NCBI GenBank assembly: GCA_964370845.1
Contig: CAYJLB010000047.1
Coordinates: forward strand, 1 to 17,103
Length of the DNA: 17,103 nt
Source of the DNA: CAYJLB01 sp964370845
GTDB lineage: Bacteria; Bacillota; Clostridia; Oscillospirales; Ruminococcaceae
Direction of reading: 5' to 3'
The stretch's first letter is position 1. Every line of letters starts with the position of its first letter. This document shows, piece after piece, positions 1 through 7,343 of the stretch. The notes beneath the pieces were generated by a model, which was given only the letters and a program-made list of their open reading frames with translations, searched no databases and was not told the DNA's origin. The translations under genes and the position numbers were made by a program.

Positions 1-1
1 T

Positions 2-2074
2 GATCATTTTACCTTTGCTGACTCTCAATCTTATATAGATTATTTAGTACAAAATAATCTTAGATATGAAAGAATGATGCTTTCTAAAATATTGTTTAAC
101 GATTTAGCAAATTTGACCTTAATCAATAACGTTTATAGTGGTGATACAAGTGAAAATAATAAAATAGGTTTCGTAAATTTCGCTTCAGATGTCAAAGGTT
201 ATAATTATTTCACCGACCAATATTTTGGAGTTGACGAAGATATCGATGAAGGAATAACATTTACAGATACTATAGGTTATGCTGGCACAAACTATAACGG
301 TGCATTAACTGTTGCTAAAGATATTCTTGTGACACCCGATGCATCTAATGCTAAAGATTTGGTAATTTTTGTTTCTGACGGTGAGCCAACTACAGGGAAG
401 CCAACGGAAGCTTCTGTTAATCTATTCTTACAAAATGGAACTCCAGATGATACAAGCGATGATGTTATTATGTATTTTGCTGGTATTGACTTGACTAGCG
501 GTGTATTTAGTACTTGGAAGAATATTATGTCATCTCATGATGAACTTAATGCAAACGGACACACACTTGAAGAATTGATTGATATTAGAGATTATCTTGA
601 AAGAATGATAAACTCCGCTTCTATGATTTATTCTGATATTGACGAAGTTTTTTCCCTTAAAGTTGATGAACAACACCCAATTAGCGTAACTTACACTATT
701 CCTGATGCAACTGATGATACTAAAACAGAAACTGTTAAAAAGTCATTTAATTCCTTAGAAGAAGCAAATAATGCAGGTTTTGAAATCACTTATACTGAAA
801 ACATTGAATATAAAACTGATGCCTTTGGAGATAAAATTCTTGACGAAAATGGACTAGAAATTAAATTAGCAGAACCTGTTAACAGAGTTTCTTGGAAAAT
901 TACTCAACATGAAGTAACACAGGCAAGATTAAGTTTTTATAAAGAAATTAATGATGAAAAAGTTGATTGGGAAGATATTTATGCAGGAAATGCATTTTCC
1001 ACTCCTACACTTGATTCGACAAATGTAGAATTTGTTGATGAAGATGGTGTAATCCGCAATATCGAACTAACAAAAAAACCTGAATTAACTATAGAATCTG
1101 CAAGAAGTGAGCTAACTATTACAAATTCTACTACTACAACTCAATATCCTGAAACTATTCCTGTTGGAACTGAAATTTTTTATGAAATAACTGTTAAAAA
1201 TGAAGGAACTTTAGACGGATATGATTTAGAAGTTAAGCAAAAAATTCCTGATAATACTACTTACACTTCACATATTGGAGCTATTACTTTAACAGGCGAT
1301 AATGTTGTGGGAGTTTATGAATCAAGCACTGATGACATTACTTTTGATATTCCAATGCTTAAAGCTGGGGAAACTATTGTGTTTAAATACACTGCTACTG
1401 CAACTACAAAAAGCACTCATATTTATAGTTCTGCACAATTAGGTGTTGAAAGTGAGCCTACTACTTATAATAACGGTTGGCCAATTTTATCAGCTGTAGT
1501 ACTTCACCACCATACACCTCCTGTAATCACTGTAAATCCGTCTACTCCTTCAACTAGCACGACTGCAACGGAAACTGAAGAAAGCGTAGAAAGTGAGGAG
1601 AGTGAAGAAAGTTTAGAAAGCGAAGAAACTGTTGAAAGTGTGACTGAAAGTGAAACAAGGGCTGAAACTTCTGCTGAAACTACATTTTACACTGCAATAA
1701 TTCCTCCAGAAGAAGAAAATACTGACCCAAGTAATCCAACTATAAATGACGAACCTCTTACTGACGAAGATATTACAGTTGATGAAGACGGAAACATCGA
1801 ATTTGATGAAGATTTTCTTGATACTTTACCTGACGGAGAATATATAGTTAGAGTTGAATACGGAGATAATATTTACGAATATGAAGTTGTAATTGAAGAT
1901 GGAATTCCGCTAATTGGACCTCCAATTCTTATTGAAGATGGCTCAATTCCACTTACTTCGGAAGAAGTAACAAAATCTGTTTTCTATACAGTTCTAATTT
2001 CAGTTTTAGCAGTATTCTCTTTAACTTTACTAGCTAAAAAAGTTCGTTTTGACGATAAAAATGATTACAATTAA
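2..2074 (+). CDS. vWA-domain surface protein, membrane-anchored, 5' end outside window
   Basis: The reading frame is open from base 2, so the gene enters from the left and only its last 690 residues are visible. The ATG at 74 lies inside the vWA fold and is not a real start. Visible vWA parts are a strand with IGFVNFASDV, a conserved Thr in YAGTNYNGAL and the MIDAS strand LVIFVSDGEPTTG. The DxSxS motif must lie upstream of the window. A DUF11-like beta domain follows at about visible residues 373-473 (YEITVKNEGTLDGYDLEV), then a Glu/Ser/Thr linker at about 515-563 (ESEESEESLESEE), a small beta domain and one hydrophobic segment (nt 1975-2036) with a basic tail. No LPXTG motif is seen, so anchoring is probably by the membrane segment. 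The role is inferred to be adhesion or surface binding; the ligand is unknown. Confidence 0.85.
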   Translation, partial: DHFTFADSQSYIDYLVQNNLRYERMMLSKILFNDLANLTLINNVYSGDTSENNKIGFVNFASDVKGYNYFTDQYFGVDEDIDEGITFTDTIGYAGTNYNGALTVAKDILVTPDASNAKDLVIFVSDGEPTTGKPTEASVNLFLQNGTPDDTSDDVIMYFAGIDLTSGVFSTWKNIMSSHDELNANGHTLEELIDIRDYLERMINSASMIYSDIDEVFSLKVDEQHPISVTYTIPDATDDTKTETVKKSFNSLEEANNAGFEITYTENIEYKTDAFGDKILDENGLEIKLAEPVNRVSWKITQHEVTQARLSFYKEINDEKVDWEDIYAGNAFSTPTLDSTNVEFVDEDGVIRNIELTKKPELTIESARSELTITNSTTTTQYPETIPVGTEIFYEITVKNEGTLDGYDLEVKQKIPDNTTYTSHIGAITLTGDNVVGVYESSTDDITFDIPMLKAGETIVFKYTATATTKSTHIYSSAQLGVESEPTTYNNGWPILSAVVLHHHTPPVITVNPSTPSTSTTATETEESVESEESEESLESEETVESVTESETRAETSAETTFYTAIIPPEEENTDPSNPTINDEPLTDEDITVDEDGNIEFDEDFLDTLPDGEYIVRVEYGDNIYEYEVVIEDGIPLIGPPILIEDGSIPLTSEEVTKSVFYTVLISVLAVFSLTLLAKKVRFDDKNDYN

Positions 2075-2091
2075 AACTAAGCAAAATTAAT

Positions 2092-2132
2092 AAAAGGTGT
2101 TGTGAAACGGAAAATTTCACAACACCTTTTTT
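2092..2132. terminator. Bidirectional rho-independent terminator
   Basis: A perfect 16-bp stem (2092-2107 with 2115-2130, AAAAGGTGTTGTGAAA) closes a 7-nt loop and runs into a T tract on the plus strand. It sits between the convergent vWA gene (stop 2074) and lipoprotein gene (stop 2176), and the flanks are A/T-rich on both sides, so it can serve both. Confidence 0.9.
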
Positions 2133-2175
2133 ATATTTATATTTCAATTGTTCTCATTACGGAAAGCTGATTTAA

Positions 2176-3042
2176 TTATTGAACTATTCCGTCATTTCCT
2201 TGTGGAAGTCCTTCAAAAGCAAATGCAAGTTCTTCATTTAAGCTGTCTAAAGTGAAGTAAGTTTGTGCGATGCTTACTAGATTTAATTCAGGAATTACTA
2301 CAAAAGATGTAGCTGTTCCGTCGGAAAACTCAACGCTTAATTGATACGCTTTTCCAGCGGATTGGCTTGCAGCGATTTCTTCGTAGTCTTCGTTAGTTAA
2401 AGTCGCCGAAGTAGTTTTTGCAAATACGTCAATTAAAGCTACAGCTTCTTCACTGCTCAAAGTTTTGTATTCAGTAACGCCTGAAATACTATTTATTACT
2501 GCTCCAGAAACACTTTCTTTATAATCAGCAATCTTCAAAAACTCACTAGCAGAAGCGTTTTCAGTTAAAACATCAGCATTTTTTTCTAAGATATAGTAAA
2601 CACCATTGTCCTCAACTAAAATACGGAAATCTTCGCTATAACCGTTCATTTTGTAAAAAACAGCCTCAGGTGAAATGCTGTTAGCAAGGTCAGTTGTAAA
2701 CAAACTATCGTCAAAATTACCGCTTAAAAAGTCGATATATCCAGCAGTGTCGCCGATTTTTTCCCCAACCATTTCTGCTGTAACTAGGTCAGGGCTGTTG
2801 CTTGTGTTAAGGTAAGAGCCGCCGCCGTAAATTGCAATTTTAGGTGTAGGAGCGTCGCTTGATGGACCGCCTTGTGGTGCTTCAACATTTTCTTGTGTAG
2901 CTTCTGTTGTTTCAGTGGTTTCAATAGTTGTTGTAGCAACTGTAGTTTCAACTGTTGTTTCAACAGGAGTTCCATTTTCTGCACATGCAACCATTTGTAT
3001 TGCGAAAATGCCCGCAATAATAGCAATTAATAATTTTTTCAT
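2176..3042 (-). CDS. Secreted lipoprotein with Thr-rich linker, probable target of the adjacent sigma factor
   Basis: A 288-residue protein with a lipoprotein signal peptide: Lys-Lys, a hydrophobic core, then lipobox MVAC with the lipidated Cys at residue 20. Residues 24-50 are a Thr/Glu/Val linker. Residues 54-67 contain PQGGPSSDAP, close to PQGAPPQDAP in the extracytoplasmic loop of the neighbouring sigma factor. The C-terminal domain (about 68-288) includes EKIGDTAGYIDF and FYKMNGYSEDFRILVEDNG; I cannot assign it to a named family. The start is supported by AGAAAGGA at 3051-3058, 8 nt upstream. It lies 63 bp downstream of the sigma gene and has its own copy of the sigma-type promoter boxes. 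Inference: it may be the sensor or signal partner of the membrane sigma factor, or an envelope-stress effector. Confidence 0.85.
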   Translation of the reverse strand: MKKLLIAIIAGIFAIQMVACAENGTPVETTVETTVATTTIETTETTEATQENVEAPQGGPSSDAPTPKIAIYGGGSYLNTSNSPDLVTAEMVGEKIGDTAGYIDFLSGNFDDSLFTTDLANSISPEAVFYKMNGYSEDFRILVEDNGVYYILEKNADVLTENASASEFLKIADYKESVSGAVINSISGVTEYKTLSSEEAVALIDVFAKTTSATLTNEDYEEIAASQSAGKAYQLSVEFSDGTATSFVVIPELNLVSIAQTYFTLDSLNEELAFAFEGLPQGNDGIVQ

Positions 3043-3095
3043 ATAAAAAATCCTTTCTTAGTTAGCAATTATATTTATTTTTTCTGCTTACATAC

Positions 3096-3128
3096 ATTAG
3101 ACAATTCATTTCTTTCCATTTGTTGGTA
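3096..3128 (-). promoter_or_regulatory. Probable ECF-type promoter of the lipoprotein gene
   Basis: Read on the minus strand, TACCAACAAAT (3118-3128), 13 nt, then TTGTCTAAT (3096-3104). Both boxes and their spacing match exactly those upstream of the sigma gene (3971-4003), while the spacer differs. CAAC and GTC resemble the AAC and CGTC cores of ECF -35 and -10 elements. The upstream box lies inside the last codons of the sigma gene (residues LPTN) and the downstream box partly overlaps its stop region. A start near 3089 would give a leader of about 47 nt. Confidence 0.7.
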
Positions 3129-3930
3129 GTTTATAAGAAAATTTTAAAAATAATAAAATTCCCACTAAAACTAAAATTACACCAACTGATAAAGTGAGGA
3201 AAATTTCGTCTGTGAAAATATCCTGTAACAAGTTTGTTTCCTCCACGATAATAGGCGCATCTTGCATTGGAGCGTCTTGTGGAGGAGCTCCTTGGGGTGG
3301 TGGGTCATGACTAGGCATTGTTGTGCTCACTTCCCCACCTGTAATTCCACGAGTGAGGGTGAAAATCCTTGAAGTTACACCTAAAACAAAAATTAACGCA
3401 ACCGATGCCATACTCACAAGAGAAATTCGAAGTTTTTTTATAGAAGTGTTGTAAATCCATTGAATTGTACCTATAGGCTTGTCGAGAATTTTCCCAATTT
3501 CCTTATGGCTCAAGTCCCCTAAAACTTTGAGCGTCACCACTTCTTTTTGGGTTTCGTTTAAATTTTCTATCAATGAATAATAACTATCCATATCGCAAAA
3601 ATCACTTATATCCTTGTCAAAAGTAGGAATTTCAAGGCTTTCATCTAAAGAATAAACCTCTTTTTTGCTCTTTATGTAGTTCAAAGTTTCATTTTTTACA
3701 ACCCGATAAAGCCATGAACTCTCCCCACTATTAGGGAATTTTTCAGAGGGCATTTTAACTAGCTTATAAAAAACATTTTGCACAACATCTTGGCTATCAG
3801 CTTCATTTTTTGTAATTGAAAAAGCTATGCTAAACAAAAATTTGTAATGATTTTGATATAAAAGATCAAAACCTGTCTTATTTTTATTCTTGATTAAATC
3901 AATGACTGTGGAAATTTTTATTTTATCCAT
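3106..3930 (-). CDS. ECF-type sigma factor with C-terminal two-helix membrane anchor
   Basis: A 274-residue protein. Residues about 21-60 match sigma-70 region 2 (FDLLYQNHYKFLFSIAF, ADSQDVVQNVFYKLVK). Residues about 121-169 match region 4, with the helix-turn-helix LSHKEIGKILDKPIGTIQ. Typical ECF factors stop here near residue 170. This one continues with a hydrophobic helix at about 170-190, a Pro/Gln/Asp-rich loop at 191-242 (PPPQGAPPQDAPMQDAP), and a second helix at about 243-265 with a basic tail (YKLPTNGKK). With the DNA-binding part inside the cell, the loop should face outside. No separate anti-sigma gene is seen nearby, so the tail may take that role. Ribosome binding site GGAAAGG is at 3938-3944. 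The gene has its own promoter boxes, identical to those of the downstream lipoprotein gene, which suggests autoregulation. Confidence 0.9.
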   Translation of the reverse strand: MDKIKISTVIDLIKNKNKTGFDLLYQNHYKFLFSIAFSITKNEADSQDVVQNVFYKLVKMPSEKFPNSGESSWLYRVVKNETLNYIKSKKEVYSLDESLEIPTFDKDISDFCDMDSYYSLIENLNETQKEVVTLKVLGDLSHKEIGKILDKPIGTIQWIYNTSIKKLRISLVSMASVALIFVLGVTSRIFTLTRGITGGEVSTTMPSHDPPPQGAPPQDAPMQDAPIIVEETNLLQDIFTDEIFLTLSVGVILVLVGILLFLKFSYKLPTNGKK

Positions 3931-3970
3931 TTTCTTACCTTTCCTTTCGCAAATTTTTCTTACTTTATAT

Positions 3971-4003
3971 ATTAGACAACTTTTTTATTGTTATTTGTTG
4001 GTA
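3971..4003 (-). promoter_or_regulatory. Probable autoregulated ECF-type promoter of the sigma gene
   Basis: On the minus strand, TACCAACAAAT (3993-4003), 13 nt, TTGTCTAAT (3971-3979), identical in both boxes and spacing to the site before the lipoprotein gene. A start near 3964 would give a leader of about 35 nt. The pair is best explained as an ECF promoter recognised by the sigma factor it controls; a shared operator for another regulator is the alternative. Confidence 0.7.
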
Positions 4004-4039
4004 AAAAAAATAAAATTCCAAACTTTTTATAAAAATATT

Positions 4040-4068
4040 CGGGGAACAACTTTTCTAGCTGTTCCCCG
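4040..4068. terminator. Terminator after the large vWA gene
   Basis: A GC-rich stem (CGGGGAACA at 4040-4048 with TGTTCCCCG at 4060-4068) sits in very AT-rich DNA. On the minus strand it is followed by AATATTTTTATAAAAA. It separates the vWA gene (stop 4130) from the sigma promoter, so the sigma gene is a separate transcription unit. Between it and the vWA stop is an A/T homopolymer-like stretch (4105-4145) of no visible function. Confidence 0.75.
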
Positions 4069-4129
4069 TTTTATATTTCATTTTTCTACACAATTTCTAT
4101 CTATATTTTTTATTTTTTTTTATTTTTTT

Positions 4130-7039
4130 TTATTTTTTATTTTTTCTAATTGCTTTTGCAAAGAAAATTCCACCAAATCCAGCTATACCTGTTACAATAA
4201 CAACTACTGCTAAACCAACATCTGTGCTTGGACTTGCAAGAGGAACGTCTTCGTCAACAATTTCTTCATCATCTGGAGGTGATACTAAAGGCACGTCCTC
4301 CTCAACGATTTCTTCGCCATCGCCTGGAGTAGATTCAGAAGGTGTTAACGGAACAGTTTCGTCTGGAATTTCTTCTTCAGGAGTAGTGGTTGAAGGAGGC
4401 TCAGTTGCAGGCGGTGCAGTTGAGTCCGAACCTATTTCTCTAACATAAACTGTAACCAAAACATCTCCACCATTTACAGTAACATTGTAAACTCCGTTAT
4501 TAACTGAAAGAACACCAGTTGAAGTGATTGAATTGCTTACAAATTCGTAAATAGCTGTGTCAAATTCAACCGTTGAACTTGGAAGATTGTCGTTAAATCC
4601 GTTTGGTTGGTTTTGGAAAATATTGCTTGAAGATGACAGCACGTTATTTCCTCCGTCAGTTATGTCGATAACTGTAGATGAAATATTATAACCTTGTTGT
4701 GGTGGTTGTGAAGAAGTCACAAAGTAAGCTGTTGCAACAATATCTGTTCTCAAAACGTAAGGTGTTTCTGTTGAAGTAACAATAGCTTGAGCTATTTCAG
4801 TTAAAGTGTCATTAGTTACAGTTTCATAAATCCAATGTGAAAATCTATAACCACTGTCAGGAGTCGGAGTTGGAACTTGGCTAGTTGTGCCATTTGTTGT
4901 TCCCTCGCTCCATGTTTCGCCGTTAAATGCTGTTAAAGCAACATCTTCATCGGCATTTAGTGATGTTCCACCATTTGGAGTTAATGAACCATTATCGTCA
5001 GCTTTAAAAGTAATGTTCACTTGCGGAGTTACAGTAAATTCAACTGTTTGATTTAAAGTTGTAAAGCTTACAGAATGGTTTTGTACGCTTGGATTTTTTT
5101 CTAGTCCATTAGTTTTAGTTTCATCAAATTTTACAGTTTGAGTTTTTTCAACATCAAACCATCTTAGCCCCTCACTATTTAAGTGATAACCCTCATGATA
5201 AAGTGCATCAGCTTTATTAGTAACAGGTGAATAATTATCTTTGTTTAAATAATTTTTGTCATAATCTACAACATAATATTCAGTGTAAATATTACCTACA
5301 GGAAGTACAGGTGAATCGATTTTTTCCTCATAGTTTTCAGGTAATACTACCGCAGTTAAAGTATCATCAGGAGTTGGTAACTCGTCAACTTTTTGGTCAC
5401 GGTCAGAGTACAAAGTAACTCCCTCAACTCCATTAATATCAGTATAAGTTAATGTTGCATTATCGTTTGTTTCATAGTATTTTGAACCGATTTGAAGTTT
5501 TTCTTCTTCGTCCATATCACCATTTCCATTTGTATCAATATAATCTTTTAGTTCCAAATAAAAAGTGTAAGTTTTAGCGATATTTGTAATATCTCCAACT
5601 TGGATTTGAACATCTTTACCATCAACATGAGTTACCCCAGCTGTAGGTTTGTAAGTTGAATCTTCATAATACTCATAATGCTCGGAAATTACATCATCAA
5701 TTACTGCATCAGTAGCAATTTTTGTGCTAAAACCTTGTGCAATTGCATTTAAAATATCTTTAAATTCATTTGCACTACTTCCGCTGTTTTCTCCGTTAAT
5801 AATCATATTAGTATTTAATTCTGGATTCAAATTAGAAGAAATTGCTTTAAGATTATTCGCAAGAGTTGTGCCTTTATTAGCGCTCATACTTGCATCAACA
5901 TAACCAACAGTATGAATTGCAACACCAAGATTATTTAATTCTTTCGCAAGGTTGGATAAGTCATTAATTGAATAAGCACTATTATTATGTGACCCGTCCG
6001 AGAAGAAAATTACATGTATTGGTCTATTTCCATTTTGAATTCCCTCTGTAGAATGGTCAGTGTCAAGGGATTTTACATATTCCATTGCCTTGTTCAAAGC
6101 CTTGTCATAATGAGTAAATCCCGATGGTGCAGCTGGGTAATAATTTGCATTAAAATCAGCTTGTGAGTTTACAAAGTTGAAACTTCCCTCAACTTCGTCA
6201 GCAAAGTTTACAAAAGCAACACGATTATCACTTCCCGAAGCAAGCAATTCATTTCCAAGGTCGCCAACTGCTGAAGTTAAGTTTTGGTGAATGTGGAAAT
6301 AGTCGTCAGTATCGTTCACAAGTCCGTTAGGATTGTACCCTGTACTACCAGATTTATCAAGAACGATTACTACGTCAGAGCCACTTTCAACAGCTTCACC
6401 ACTTACAGTAAAGTCAACTTTTGCAATACCATTTTCAATGTCAACCCATTCGCCACTTTTTTCAACATTAACGCCACCAGCATTTTCGCTAGGGTTTAAT
6501 GTGTCCATTGGATTTTGATTATAGCTAAAAAATCCACCCGTAACATTTACTTTAATATAAATATCCTTGCTTGTAGGCTGGTTATAATCGTATGTAAGTA
6601 TGAAAGTTGCAGAGTTCCCCTCGTTATAAGGTTGAGCTTGAATAGTTGCCCAAGTAGAGCCACCTAAGCTTGCAATATTAATTTCAGTTTCTCTTGTAAC
6701 AACATTTGCAACACCTTTATTAAAATTAGGTTGTCGCCAGTTAATAGTTTTATAACTTGTCCCCTCTGGGATAGAATAATTAATTGTAATTTCTGAATTT
6801 GCTGACATATTTATTTGATATGGATCAGATTTTACCCCCGAACCTCCAGCAATAGAAACACCACTAAATAAATTTTGCGCAGCTACGTCAGGAGCGTTGT
6901 CGTTAAGTACAACAATAATTTTTTCTTCAATTTCTACAACATCGTCCTCCGCAAAAGCAGAAAATGGCACTAAAAAAAATAGCATAAAAGCTACTATTGC
7001 AAGTGCAAATAATTTTTTCGAGATTTTTAATTTTGTCAT
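4130..7039 (-). CDS. Large secreted vWA-domain surface protein with EF-hand-like loop and C-terminal anchor
   Basis: A 969-residue protein counted from the ATG at 7039, which begins a classic signal peptide (KISKK, hydrophobic core, AFA cleavage near residue 30). AGAAAGGA lies at 7052-7059. An in-frame ATG at 7075 would bury the signal peptide behind extra residues and is rejected. The vWA domain (about 220-440) has a complete MIDAS set: DKSGS at 228-232, the Thr in GFTHYDKAL (309) and FFSDGS (Asp348). Residues 502-513 form a textbook EF-hand loop (DTNGNGDMDEEE). Residues about 674-772 resemble an InlB B-type repeat (SGYRFSHW). The tail is Pro/Thr/Glu-rich with two EEIVxEDVPL motifs, a membrane helix at about 940-961 and KAIRKNKK. 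There is no canonical LPXTG. Likely a metal-dependent adhesin; the ligand is unknown. Confidence 0.9.
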   Translation of the reverse strand: MTKLKISKKLFALAIVAFMLFFLVPFSAFAEDDVVEIEEKIIVVLNDNAPDVAAQNLFSGVSIAGGSGVKSDPYQINMSANSEITINYSIPEGTSYKTINWRQPNFNKGVANVVTRETEINIASLGGSTWATIQAQPYNEGNSATFILTYDYNQPTSKDIYIKVNVTGGFFSYNQNPMDTLNPSENAGGVNVEKSGEWVDIENGIAKVDFTVSGEAVESGSDVVIVLDKSGSTGYNPNGLVNDTDDYFHIHQNLTSAVGDLGNELLASGSDNRVAFVNFADEVEGSFNFVNSQADFNANYYPAAPSGFTHYDKALNKAMEYVKSLDTDHSTEGIQNGNRPIHVIFFSDGSHNNSAYSINDLSNLAKELNNLGVAIHTVGYVDASMSANKGTTLANNLKAISSNLNPELNTNMIINGENSGSSANEFKDILNAIAQGFSTKIATDAVIDDVISEHYEYYEDSTYKPTAGVTHVDGKDVQIQVGDITNIAKTYTFYLELKDYIDTNGNGDMDEEEKLQIGSKYYETNDNATLTYTDINGVEGVTLYSDRDQKVDELPTPDDTLTAVVLPENYEEKIDSPVLPVGNIYTEYYVVDYDKNYLNKDNYSPVTNKADALYHEGYHLNSEGLRWFDVEKTQTVKFDETKTNGLEKNPSVQNHSVSFTTLNQTVEFTVTPQVNITFKADDNGSLTPNGGTSLNADEDVALTAFNGETWSEGTTNGTTSQVPTPTPDSGYRFSHWIYETVTNDTLTEIAQAIVTSTETPYVLRTDIVATAYFVTSSQPPQQGYNISSTVIDITDGGNNVLSSSSNIFQNQPNGFNDNLPSSTVEFDTAIYEFVSNSITSTGVLSVNNGVYNVTVNGGDVLVTVYVREIGSDSTAPPATEPPSTTTPEEEIPDETVPLTPSESTPGDGEEIVEEDVPLVSPPDDEEIVDEDVPLASPSTDVGLAVVVIVTGIAGFGGIFFAKAIRKNKK

Positions 7040-7090
7040 TCGTTCATCTAATCCTTTCTGAATAAAAGTAATCATTATTCCTCAATATAT

Positions 7091-7122
7091 ATTATACAGT
7101 AAAAAAGTTACAAAAAAGTTAC
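7091..7122 (-). promoter_or_regulatory. Promoter region of the large vWA gene with 11-bp tandem direct repeat
   Basis: On the minus strand a perfect TATAAT lies at 7091-7096. In place of a consensus -35 there are two exact tandem copies of an 11-bp unit (plus strand AAAAAAGTTAC at 7101-7111 and 7112-7122). One helical turn of spacing is the arrangement used by direct-repeat-binding activators such as OmpR-family response regulators. A regulator is inferred, not identified. Confidence 0.5.
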
Positions 7123-7140
7123 ATATGAGGATTTTTTTGA

Positions 7141-7187
7141 AAAAATTTGTAAATTTATGAATTAATTTACTTAATTTACAAATTTTT
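7141..7187. repeat. AT-rich inverted repeat between divergent genes
   Basis: A perfect 15-bp stem (AAAAATTTGTAAATT at 7141-7155 with 7173-7187) encloses a 17-nt loop. It lies between the divergent vWA and hydrolase promoters and ends no gene, so it is more likely a protein-binding or structural dyad than a terminator. Chance is possible in DNA this AT-rich. Confidence 0.45.
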
Positions 7188-7270
7188 CATTCTAATTTAT
7201 AGTAATAATTTCTAAATAAAAGCTTTTTAATTTTACCTTTTATATAATGTACACAACTGAACTTTCTTCG

Positions 7271-7299
7271 TTGCTTTATTTTTTTTAATATGATATAAT
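7271..7299 (+). promoter_or_regulatory. Housekeeping promoter of the hydrolase-transporter operon
   Basis: TTGCTT at 7271-7276, a 17-nt spacer, then TATAAT at 7294-7299 preceded by TGA, giving an extended -10 (TGnTATAAT). This is a near-consensus vegetative sigma promoter about 45 nt upstream of the start codon. Confidence 0.75.
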
Positions 7300-7343
7300 A
7301 AATAAAGTATTTGTCAAAATAAACTGAAAAGGACTGAACTTTT

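Noticed and set aside
2784..3026. 80-residue minus-strand frame (Gln/Leu-rich) inside the lipoprotein gene
   Set aside because: It is an off-frame reading of the Thr-rich linker codons with no ribosome site.
3890..4213. 107-residue plus-strand reading frame rich in Phe/Leu
   Set aside because: It overlaps the 5' end and promoter of the sigma gene and a homopolymer-like A/T stretch, has no ribosome site, and its hydrophobicity is the trivial result of T-rich DNA.
7037..7075. ATG at 7075 as start of the large vWA protein
   Set aside because: It would put a charged extension before a good signal peptide; the ribosome site at 7052-7059 lies downstream of it and fits the ATG at 7039.
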